DNA from: Ardenticatenaceae bacterium
GTDB taxonomy: Bacteria > Chloroflexota > Anaerolineae > Promineifilales > Promineifilaceae
DNA length: 64,000 bases
Assembly: GCA_020634565.1 (NCBI GenBank)
Contig: JACKBN010000002.1
Location: 310,001-374,000 of the forward strand
Direction: 5' to 3'
The notes below the pieces were generated by a model. It was given only the letters and a program-made list of their open reading frames with translations, was not told the origin of the DNA and ran no database searches. Within the stretch, counting starts at the first letter, position 1, and the number at the start of each line of letters is the position of its first letter. Position numbers and translations under genes: made by a program. This document shows positions 15,863 through 22,644 of this stretch, in pieces.

Positions 15863-17215
15863 ATGGATGAGGCATTGAACTTCCCCCCAATTGAAGATAT
15901 TGAAAAAATGGCAGCAGAAGGCAAGCTCGATGAGCTGCAAGGTGAGCTAGAGCGCGTCCATCCCGCTGATATTGCTGTGTTATTGGATGAGCTGGAAACG
16001 GAAACGGCCGTTGCCCTCTTTGAAATGCTCCCCATCGAAATTGCCAGTGAAGTGCTGGATGAAACCGGTGGCCAGGTTCGGCAAGAGCTCGTTGAAAAAG
16101 TAGACGACGAGCGGCTGGCTGACCTGCTGGATGAACTGCCCATGGACGATGCGGCTGAGTTCCTCGAAGATTTGCCCGATGAAATCTCCGACCGGCTCAT
16201 CGGCCTGATGGAGCCAGAAGAAGCGGCCGAAGTTCAGGAACTGCTGGCCTACGAGGAAGAAACGGCCGGTCGTCTCATGACGCGGGACGTGGTTGCTCTG
16301 CGCCGCCAATGGACCGTCAACGAAACGTTTGAGTATTTGCGCTCGCTAGAAGACGCCGAAACCTTGCACTACTTGTACGTAGTTGACCGCGACAACAAGC
16401 TGATTGGCGTCGTACCCCTACGCACACTAATCCTCTCCCAACCGAACGCGACAATCGAATCGCTCATGAGCCGCGATGTCGCCTCCATACCCGTAACGGC
16501 CGATCAGGAAGAGCTGGCCGAATTTGTGACGCGGTATGACTACTTCGTGGTGCCTGTTGTCAGCGAAGAGAACGAGCTGCTTGGCGTCGTAACCGTCGAT
16601 GACGTGCTTGATATCTTTGAGGAAGAGGTCACGGAGGATATTCAGCGCTTAGGTGGTTCTGAACCGCTCGACCAGCCTTATTTTGCAGTCTCGGTTTTCC
16701 AGATTGTGCGCAAGCGGATTGGCTGGCTGCTGCTGCTGTTTGTCGCTTCTACCCTCAGCGGCGAAGTGATTCGTTTGTTTCAAAACGAGCTAGATTTGGT
16801 GGTTGCTCTGGGCTTTTTCATCACGCTAATCACTGGTACCGGCGGTAATGCCGGTTCGCAAACGGTGGCCACGATCATTCGCGCCATTACCTTGGATGAA
16901 GTTCGCCTGAGCAACCTTACATCCGCCTGGCGCCGGGAAGTCACTGTGGGCCTCATACTGGGGTTGGTGATGGGTGCCGTAGGCATTTTGCGGGCGCTGC
17001 TGTGGCATACGGGATTTGAAGTGGCCATGGTGGTGGCGCTCACACTACCCATCATCGTAATTTGGTCCACAACTGTAGCCACTGTTATCCCCATTCTGGC
17101 CGATCGGTTTCATATTGATCCCACCGTCATCAGTGGGCCAATGATTGCCACCATTGTGGACGCCACTGGCCTGCTGATCTACTTCTCGCTGGCTAAATGG
17201 ATATTGGGGATTTAG
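15863..17215 (+). CDS. mgtE: Magnesium transporter MgtE
   Basis: A 450-residue MgtE channel. Domains in order: acidic MgtE N domain (about 20-125, with ALFEMLPIEIASEVLDE), a CBS pair (about 130-250, with IGVVPLRTLILSQP and LLGVVTVDDVLDIFEEE), a connecting helix, and five membrane helices (about 275-450) with GTGGNAGSQT, the pore-lining motif. The cytoplasmic domains bind Mg2+ and close the pore when magnesium is plentiful. The ATG at 15863 lies eight bases after GGAG; a GTG nine bases earlier overlaps that ribosome site and is rejected. It is monocistronic. Confidence 0.95.
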   Translation: MDEALNFPPIEDIEKMAAEGKLDELQGELERVHPADIAVLLDELETETAVALFEMLPIEIASEVLDETGGQVRQELVEKVDDERLADLLDELPMDDAAEFLEDLPDEISDRLIGLMEPEEAAEVQELLAYEEETAGRLMTRDVVALRRQWTVNETFEYLRSLEDAETLHYLYVVDRDNKLIGVVPLRTLILSQPNATIESLMSRDVASIPVTADQEELAEFVTRYDYFVVPVVSEENELLGVVTVDDVLDIFEEEVTEDIQRLGGSEPLDQPYFAVSVFQIVRKRIGWLLLLFVASTLSGEVIRLFQNELDLVVALGFFITLITGTGGNAGSQTVATIIRAITLDEVRLSNLTSAWRREVTVGLILGLVMGAVGILRALLWHTGFEVAMVVALTLPIIVIWSTTVATVIPILADRFHIDPTVISGPMIATIVDATGLLIYFSLAKWILGI

Positions 17216-17281
17216 CTTCTAGTAAGCAAACTAAACCTGGCTAATATGACAAAGATCATATCTATTTAATGCAAAAATCAA

Positions 17282-17315
17282 TTGACTTACAGGCGTCTGG
17301 TATTTAGACTATACT
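17282..17315 (+). promoter_or_regulatory. Promoter of the putative ncRNA
   Basis: TTGACT at 17282-17287 with TAGACT at 17305-17310 (17-base spacer), overlapped by a better -10 word TATACT at 17310-17315. Either reading puts the transcript start near 17317-17322, about 100 bases past the mgtE stop. Confidence 0.45.
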
Positions 17316-17321
17316 TAATCT

Positions 17322-17655
17322 TATAGGAATAAAGTACTAACGTACTTAAGCTTATGAGATAGAGGAAGCTCCGAGAAATTGGATGGTTCTTTTACCGAAG
17401 TTGCGGAATCTTGAACTTAAATTTCAAAATATCACCCGATATGATGAAAGATAAGAACAAGGCCAAGACAAGACTTCCTGATAATTAGTAGGAAAGCCAT
17501 TCCACAAAATGGTTGGAATACAAAAATCGGGCGGCAAGTTCCAAAAGTAAACGAGAGGCAAACGGTCACTCAAACACTTGCGGGAGCGGTAAATAACTAG
17601 AAGGTTACTTGGAGCTCCTCGCATTTTAGCGCACCCAATTAGGTGCGCTTTTTTT
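17322..17655 (+). ncRNA. Putative structured noncoding RNA between mgtE and hpt
   Basis: This 449-base gene-free interval (17216-17664) is AT-richer than its surroundings. It contains a promoter-like sequence, then a long-range stem (GAGGAAGCTCC, 17362-17372, pairing with GGAGCTCCTC, 17611-17620, one bulge). Inside are further matching segments (TTACCG 17392-17397 with CGGTAA 17587-17592; GAACTT with AAGTTC near 17413 and 17536) and local hairpins. A strong terminator follows directly. No plus-strand reading frame is convincing. I looked for SRP RNA, RNase P, tmRNA and 6S hallmarks and did not find them. The RNA call is inference from structure; the family is unknown. The 5' end is approximate. 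Confidence 0.5.
17629..17655 (+). terminator. Terminator of the putative ncRNA
   Basis: Seven-pair GC-rich stem (17629-17635 with 17642-17648) and a seven-base T-run, on the plus strand, with no protein gene directly upstream. Confidence 0.85.
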
Positions 17656-17664
17656 GCGTCTCGC

Positions 17665-18240
17665 TCAGGGATTGAATATTTCTGGCTTGAGCAACCCCAA
17701 AAAAGGCAAATTGCGATATTTGCCTCGATAATCGAGACCGTACCCGACAACAAAACGATCGGGCAGGTCAAAACCGATGTATTTGAGCGGCAAGTTGATC
17801 AGACGGCGGCGTGGTTTGTTGAACAAGGTGCATACCTCAATGCTGGCCGGTTCCCGCGCACGCAGATTTTGCAGCAAGTAGTTTAAGGTTAGGCCGGTAT
17901 CGACCATATCTTCCACAAACAGGATGTGTCTATCCTTTATGGTTTCATCCAAATCTTTTTCCAGGCGCACCAAACCGCGAGCGCGCGTTTCTGCTGAGTA
18001 GCTGGCCACGGCCAAATAATCGACCTCGACAGGAATGGTGATTGCGCGCAAAAGATCGGCCATGAACGGCACGACTCCATTCAAGACACCAACTAGCAGA
18101 GGGAAACGGCCGTTATAATCCGCAGAAATTTGCTTTCCCAGCGCATACACTTTGGCCTCAATCGCCTCGGCCGTAAAAAGCACCCTGGTAATTCCCTCAT
18201 TCAGTTCACCGTAGGCTTCGGGAGGTAATGACTTGATCAT
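17665..18240 (-). CDS. hpt: Hypoxanthine phosphoribosyltransferase
   Basis: A 191-residue purine-salvage enzyme that joins hypoxanthine or guanine to PRPP. GVLNGVVPFMADLLR is the family's PPi loop region, ILFVEDMVDTGLTLNYL is the PRPP-binding motif with its acidic pair, and the flexible loop includes SYSAETRARG. The C-terminal FVVGYGLDYRGKYRNLPF holds the purine-stacking aromatic residue and DYxxxYRNLP ending typical of HPRTs. The start overlaps the stop of the upstream gene by four bases. It is convergent with the putative ncRNA gene. Confidence 0.9.
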   Translation of the reverse strand: MIKSLPPEAYGELNEGITRVLFTAEAIEAKVYALGKQISADYNGRFPLLVGVLNGVVPFMADLLRAITIPVEVDYLAVASYSAETRARGLVRLEKDLDETIKDRHILFVEDMVDTGLTLNYLLQNLRAREPASIEVCTLFNKPRRRLINLPLKYIGFDLPDRFVVGYGLDYRGKYRNLPFLGLLKPEIFNP

Positions 18241-18620
18241 GTCTCATTTTCCTGTGCATCTGTACCCACAATGGGGGCAGCATGACCATCCAAACCAAAT
18301 TTGATCATCAGATTACGCAGATCATCACGCTTAAAAAGTTTAATATTAATTTCGGGGTACAATTCGCTCATCTGGCGAAGTTTACGGTTTTTGTGGCGAA
18401 TGAGTTTGGGTCGCAAGGTGGTTAATTCCACGTATAAATCCTGGCCAGGCAAATAAAAATCTGGAGAAAAGGCGGTAATGACGTTACCCTCATCATCCCA
18501 TTCCAGAGGAAAAGTGCGCGGCTCATATTGCCACTCGATCCCGTAATAATCCAGGATTTGGGCAAACTCAGCTTCAATTTCGTGGGCAAACTGTGGATTT
18601 TGGGAGGTTTCTCTGCTCAA
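18237..18620 (-). CDS. Hypothetical protein, PD-(D/E)XK nuclease-like
   Basis: A 127-residue protein of no named family I can give. EFAQILDYYGIEWQYEPRTF, then SPDFYLPGQDLYVELTT and a basic helix (RHKNRKLRQM) with IKLFKRDD follow the pattern of small PD-(D/E)XK nuclease folds (PD ... E-x-K). Here the third catalytic residue would be T in place of K, so activity is doubtful. The start is TTG, with GGAG eight bases upstream. Its end overlaps hpt by four bases, so the two are co-translated. Its 5' end is divergent from cobB with only 52 bases between. Confidence 0.55.
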   Translation of the reverse strand: MSRETSQNPQFAHEIEAEFAQILDYYGIEWQYEPRTFPLEWDDEGNVITAFSPDFYLPGQDLYVELTTLRPKLIRHKNRKLRQMSELYPEINIKLFKRDDLRNLMIKFGLDGHAAPIVGTDAQENET

Positions 18621-18633
18621 AATGCAGCTCCAA

Positions 18634-18663
18634 TTGGAAGAATAGTGATGCTCCCATTATAAA
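18634..18663 (+). promoter_or_regulatory. cobB promoter, probably leaderless
   Basis: TTGGAA (18634-18639), 18-base spacer, TATAAA (18658-18663). The cobB ATG at 18673 is ten bases after the -10 box, so the transcript should start at or within a few bases of the start codon. No Shine-Dalgarno sequence is present. Confidence 0.55.
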
Positions 18664-18672
18664 GAAAATAAG

Positions 18673-19419
18673 ATGGTAGACAATTTCGATATTCCAGATT
18701 CGGTTTTACAGAAAATAGGGACAGCCAGACATGTGGCCGTTTTGACTGGGGCTGGCATTTCTGCGGAAAGTGGCGTACCCACCTTCCGCGAGGCGCAAAC
18801 GGGCCTTTGGGCCAAATACGACCCACAAGAATTGGCCACCCCAGAGGCGTTTCAACGAAATCCCAGACTGGTTTGGGAATGGTATGCCTGGCGGCGCGAA
18901 CTCGTGAATAAAGCTGCACCCAACGCGGGGCACCAGGCTTTGGTAGCGCTGGCAAAACTGGTGCCGCAATTCACGCTTATCACCCAAAATGTGGATGGCC
19001 TACACCAACGGGCGGGCAGCCAGAATGTGATTTGCCTGCATGGCAACATCATGGAAACGAAATGTTTTGCCCTCGGACATCGGATCACTGACTGGCCGGA
19101 AAGTGATGAACTGCCTCCCCGCTGCCCTGAATGTGGCAGTTTGCTACGGCCGAATGTGGTTTGGTTTGGGGAAAATTTACCGGCTGATGCGTTGGAAACG
19201 GCCGTTCACGCCGCCCGATCTTGTGACGTTTTCTTGTCTATTGGCACCTCTGCCCTGGTGCACCCGGCCGCCTCGCTGCCTTTGCTGGCCATAGAAAACA
19301 GTGCCTTTCTCATCGAAATCAATCCGCAACCCACCCCACTCTCACGCTGGGCCGATGTAACGCTTAGCGGAGCTGCGGGCGAAATCTTGCCGCTTTTGCT
19401 GGCGCGGCTACAAAAATAA
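18673..19419 (+). CDS. cobB: NAD-dependent protein deacylase (sirtuin)
   Basis: A 248-residue sirtuin that removes acyl groups from lysines using NAD+. GAGISAESGVPTFR near residue 26 and QNVDGLHQRAG near 107 form the NAD pocket; the catalytic histidine is in CLHGNI near residue 120. A tyrosine-arginine pair in EWYAWRR resembles class III enzymes that take acidic acyl groups such as succinyl. The zinc site is incomplete: the second pair CPEC is present, but the first has a single cysteine (TKCFALGH). It is probably leaderless and divergent from the hpt unit. Confidence 0.9.
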   Translation: MVDNFDIPDSVLQKIGTARHVAVLTGAGISAESGVPTFREAQTGLWAKYDPQELATPEAFQRNPRLVWEWYAWRRELVNKAAPNAGHQALVALAKLVPQFTLITQNVDGLHQRAGSQNVICLHGNIMETKCFALGHRITDWPESDELPPRCPECGSLLRPNVVWFGENLPADALETAVHAARSCDVFLSIGTSALVHPAASLPLLAIENSAFLIEINPQPTPLSRWADVTLSGAAGEILPLLLARLQK

Positions 19420-19431
19420 AACGATCATTGC

Positions 19432-19460
19432 TTTACATAAGCCATTTTGTGGTTTATACT
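19432..19460 (+). promoter_or_regulatory. Sortase promoter
   Basis: TTTACA (19432-19437), 17-base spacer, TATACT (19455-19460). Start near 19467, leader about 43 bases. Confidence 0.65.
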
Positions 19461-19509
19461 GGTGCCGTAATCGGCCGTCTTTTGGCAGGCAGTTGGCGTA
19501 AAAATACAA

Positions 19510-20244
19510 ATGGCAAAGCAAGCTTCTGATGAAAAAGTTGTTCCACTGGGTATTGTTCTCATCACAATAGGTGTCATTGTGACGGCAACTGCTGCCTCAA
19601 TCCTTTTGTTGCAACCCTCATCAGCGCAAACGGCCATTGTCAAGACACCGCCCCTGCCAGTTACGGTGGTGGTCACCCCGATACCAAACGCGACGGAAAC
19701 GGCCGTTGACTCAAGCACCGAAATTACTCTGCCAGAAGGATTTGTATCCCTGGACGATGCCCCATCCGGCAGTTTGAGCAACCAGCCCCGCCGCATTGTC
19801 ATCCCCAGCATTGAAGTGGATGCGCCTGTTGTTGATGTGGGCATGACTGCCCTACAAAACAACGGGCAAACAGTCTACCAATGGCAGGTGCCACAAGGAT
19901 ATGAAGCTGGCTGGCATAACACCAGCGCCCCACTTGGACAGGTCGGCAATACCGTTCTAAACGGTCATCACAACATTTTTGGCGAAGTATTCGGTAGCCT
20001 GGTTGATTTAGAGGTCGGCGCAGAAATCATCGTCTATGATGCAGAATCACCACACGATTATACGGTTGCCGAAGTGCAGATTTTGCCTGAGCGCGACCAG
20101 CCGTTAGAAGTGCGGCAAGAAAACGCTCACTGGATCCAACCGACCAGCGATGAAAGGCTAACTTTGGTCACTTGTTGGCCCCATTCAGACAATTCCCATC
20201 GCCTTATCGTGGTGGCTTATCCCACCAATACCAGCACAAATTGA
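19510..20244 (+). CDS. Class D/E-like sortase
   Basis: A 244-residue membrane-anchored transpeptidase that cuts a sorting signal and joins the protein to the cell surface. One membrane helix (about 12-34) precedes a Thr/Pro linker and the sortase barrel. The catalytic set is visible: histidine in LNGHHN near residue 151, cysteine in TLVTCWP near 221, arginine in SHRLIVVA near 231. The gene directly downstream encodes a protein with a matching C-terminal signal, so the pair probably works together. A sortase implies a cell wall of the single-membrane type. Confidence 0.9.
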   Translation: MAKQASDEKVVPLGIVLITIGVIVTATAASILLLQPSSAQTAIVKTPPLPVTVVVTPIPNATETAVDSSTEITLPEGFVSLDDAPSGSLSNQPRRIVIPSIEVDAPVVDVGMTALQNNGQTVYQWQVPQGYEAGWHNTSAPLGQVGNTVLNGHHNIFGEVFGSLVDLEVGAEIIVYDAESPHDYTVAEVQILPERDQPLEVRQENAHWIQPTSDERLTLVTCWPHSDNSHRLIVVAYPTNTSTN

Positions 20245-20272
20245 TTATTGGCTTACTTTTAGGAGGTTCATG

Positions 20273-20821
20273 ATGAAGCAAAAAACACGTACCGGTCTGG
20301 CAATTCTTTTGCTTAGCGCTCTCTTTTTGCTAGCAGTCAGCACTGTGCAAGCCCAATCCGACGCTCGCGGTTCAATTAGCGGGGCCGTTTATAAAGATGT
20401 CAATGGGGATGGGCGCTGTATTGATACTGGCGTCACTGGTGAAGATCCGGTAGAGGGTGTGACCATTGAGTTTGTTAGCAGCGATGAGGCCACTGTGGTA
20501 ACGCTCACTACGGCCGATAATGGCACTTACGGTCTGGCTGCGGCTGGGCAAAGCTATTGGCGCGTCACGGCCAAACCAGATGCAGCCAAATATGTGGTTA
20601 CCTCAGAAAATCCACTGTATGCCCCCGTGCTCCCGGAAAGTGGTCTGGTGCAAACTGGCTACAATTTCTGCGTCAGTGAAGGCACAAACGCTGTCATCAT
20701 TTTGCCAGAATCTGGGGCAGCAGCGACGAATAACAGTTTGTTTGTGTGGATAACGGCCGTTTTCGGATTAGCGCTCGTTGGCGTCGGAATTGTGCTGGAA
20801 GTTAAGCGCCACACTGCATAA
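20273..20821 (+). CDS. Sortase substrate with B-type domain and LPESG signal
   Basis: A 182-residue secreted protein. A signal peptide (about 1-28, ending near VQAQSDA) leads into a Cna-B/SdrD-like beta domain (GSISGAVYKDVNGDG to about residue 125). The C-terminus carries a sorting signal near residue 144: LPESG, a hydrophobic helix and a basic tail (VKRHTA). A second VLPESG lies about 20 residues earlier. The second of two adjacent ATG codons (20273) has the better spacing from AGGAGG (20261-20266). It follows the sortase by 28 bases in one unit. It may be a pilin-like or wall protein; the function is not known. Confidence 0.8.
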   Translation: MKQKTRTGLAILLLSALFLLAVSTVQAQSDARGSISGAVYKDVNGDGRCIDTGVTGEDPVEGVTIEFVSSDEATVVTLTTADNGTYGLAAAGQSYWRVTAKPDAAKYVVTSENPLYAPVLPESGLVQTGYNFCVSEGTNAVIILPESGAAATNNSLFVWITAVFGLALVGVGIVLEVKRHTA

Positions 20822-20830
20822 CAAAAAATT

Positions 20831-20866
20831 ACTGGCTCCTGCCTTCTTCAATGAACAGGAGCCAGT
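20831..20866. terminator. Bidirectional terminator
   Basis: Eleven-base perfect arms (20831-20841 and 20856-20866) between convergent genes. An A-run before the hairpin gives T residues on the minus strand for the oxidoreductase gene. Confidence 0.85.
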
Positions 20867-20876
20867 TCCTCTAGCT

Positions 20877-21893
20877 TTAGGGGAGCAGCAACACCTTGCC
20901 GATATTGCGTCGGTCCTGCAAATAATGATGGGCGTTTGCCGCTTCAGCAAATGAAAAGGTTCGGTCAATTTTAGGCCGGAAGAGTGCCTCATCGTACCAG
21001 GCAATAATTTGTGCCATCCACGGTTGCATCATGCCAGCATGCTCCCACATGTGCCCTAGATTAATCCCAATAATAGCTTTATTGTCATTCATCAGCTTGA
21101 GCGGCGTATAAAATGGCAGCATGATCATACCGCGCAGCATCGTCAAAAAAGAACGGCGCTTGCCTGGCGCTAAACTACTCGCTCCAAAATGAATTAAACG
21201 GCCGCTTGGCATCAGCAACCGGTAATTCTTAGGCCAATGCACGCCGCCCAGCGGGTCCAGCACGACATTAACCCCCTTGCCCCCTGTTAAATCCATCACC
21301 ACACGTTCATAATCACGGTTCCGATAATCAATTGCGTGATTCAGACCATGCGCCAATAAATATTCATGTTTTCCGGGCGAAGCGGTGCCAAAGGTTTCGG
21401 CTCCCAAGATGCGGCATAAATCCAGGGCAGCCAACCCTACCCCGCCGGCAGCGCCATGAATTAACACTTTATCGCCTGCCCGCAGCGAGCCCATAACAAC
21501 CAGCATCATATAGGCCGTTAGATAGGCCAAGGGAAGCGCCGCTGCATCTTGCGCGTTCATCCAGTCGAGCCGCTTAAACACCTGTTTGTAAGGTACGCAA
21601 ACCACATTGCTGTAGCCGCCAAACTGCGTCAGCGCAAAAACGGCGTCTCCCTCACGCAGATTGGGTACGCCCTGCCCTAACAAATCAACCTTGCCACTCA
21701 CTTCATAGCCCGGCACATATGGCAGCGGCGGCGCGTCAGGATACACGCCCATCCGCCCCAGAATATCAGCAAAATTAACGCCAACAGCTTCTACGCGAAT
21801 GCGCACTTCCCCACTACGCGGAATTGGGTCTGGGCCATCCTGCATTTGCAGCACTTCAGGGGTACCTGCTTTTTGTATCCAAATCTGTTGCAT
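20877..21893 (-). CDS. Quinone-oxidoreductase-like MDR protein
   Basis: A 338-residue medium-chain dehydrogenase/reductase without zinc ligands. The N-terminal GroES-like half includes GVNFADILGRMG and YVPGYEVSGKV. The NADP-binding half has LIHGAAGGVGLAALDL near residue 147. RNIGKVLLLP at the C-terminus is usual for the group that includes quinone oxidoreductase and VAT-1-like proteins. It likely reduces a quinone or enone with NADPH. The ATG at 21893 is chosen over a TTG two codons earlier. It is a single-gene unit convergent with the sortase pair. Confidence 0.8.
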   Translation of the reverse strand: MQQIWIQKAGTPEVLQMQDGPDPIPRSGEVRIRVEAVGVNFADILGRMGVYPDAPPLPYVPGYEVSGKVDLLGQGVPNLREGDAVFALTQFGGYSNVVCVPYKQVFKRLDWMNAQDAAALPLAYLTAYMMLVVMGSLRAGDKVLIHGAAGGVGLAALDLCRILGAETFGTASPGKHEYLLAHGLNHAIDYRNRDYERVVMDLTGGKGVNVVLDPLGGVHWPKNYRLLMPSGRLIHFGASSLAPGKRRSFLTMLRGMIMLPFYTPLKLMNDNKAIIGINLGHMWEHAGMMQPWMAQIIAWYDEALFRPKIDRTFSFAEAANAHHYLQDRRNIGKVLLLP

Positions 21894-22114
21894 AATCAAA
21901 TTATTTGAGGCCCTAGGTGCTTTTGCCTATAAGCCCGTTAGATAAACCGTCAAATCTTTCCCATACTTTATTGTATGCAGCAAATAAAAAACAAACTAGA
22001 CGAAAAGAAGCCTGTTATCTGCGTAGTACAGAAGCAGGAGTGCCTCCCAAATCTGCGAAGCATAGAATAATCAAGAAGATCAGGCCTGAAACTCCGGCTC
22101 TGAAGGGGATTTTT

Positions 22115-22513
22115 ATGACAAATATGAACAACAATATTTCGCAAACGGCCGTTTCTACAGCCACCATTCGCCAGTTACAACAAGACGTGAAAAACGCGCT
22201 GGAAGAAGTAATGGGTGATTCTTCTCCGGAGATGCTAAACGAGATGGCCTCCATATTCCTGGAAGATGCCGTTCCGCTAATTGAACAAATTAAAAATGGA
22301 AGCGTAACGCAAGATCCGCCATCCATCATTCTGGCCGCCCACACGCTAAAAGGCAGCAGTGCGACCATTGGACTGGGAAAATTTGCCCAACTGTGCTTAT
22401 CATTAGAGACGAGCGGAAAACAAGATGATATTGATACACTTAACAGCCTGATTCCTGTTCTGGAAGCAGAATACGAGCAAGTGCAGGCCGCTTTACGTGG
22501 ATTCCTGTTTTGA
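22115..22513 (+). CDS. HPt phosphotransfer protein
   Basis: A 132-residue histidine-phosphotransfer protein. The phospho-accepting histidine lies in AAHTLKGSSATIG; helices before and after complete the four-helix bundle. It would pass phosphate between a hybrid kinase and a response regulator. The frame is open back to 21917, but ATG 22115 follows GAAGGGG by six bases and starts just before the domain. The hybrid kinase gene follows after 131 bases and carries receiver domains but no HPt of its own, so this is its probable partner. Confidence 0.85.
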   Translation: MTNMNNNISQTAVSTATIRQLQQDVKNALEEVMGDSSPEMLNEMASIFLEDAVPLIEQIKNGSVTQDPPSIILAAHTLKGSSATIGLGKFAQLCLSLETSGKQDDIDTLNSLIPVLEAEYEQVQAALRGFLF

Positions 22514-22644
22514 TACTTGATAAGATTCAGTAAGTAACCTAATTTAACCCGAATGCCTAAAGCAAGCCAAAATAAACACACCATACCATACAAACAGCCA
22601 CAACAAACCAAACATTAAACGATAGGCAAGTTGCTCTAAAAATT

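Noticed and set aside
17322..17655. RNase P, SRP RNA, tmRNA or 6S RNA
   Set aside because: GAGGAAGCTCC recalls the RNase P opening, but the ACAGAA region and other conserved parts are absent. No SRP tetraloop region, tmRNA ends or convincing 6S bubble was found.
17424..17771. Minus-strand frame of 115 codons running out of hpt
   Set aside because: It overlaps hpt in another frame and crosses the terminator and stem of the putative ncRNA. The product resembles no protein family.
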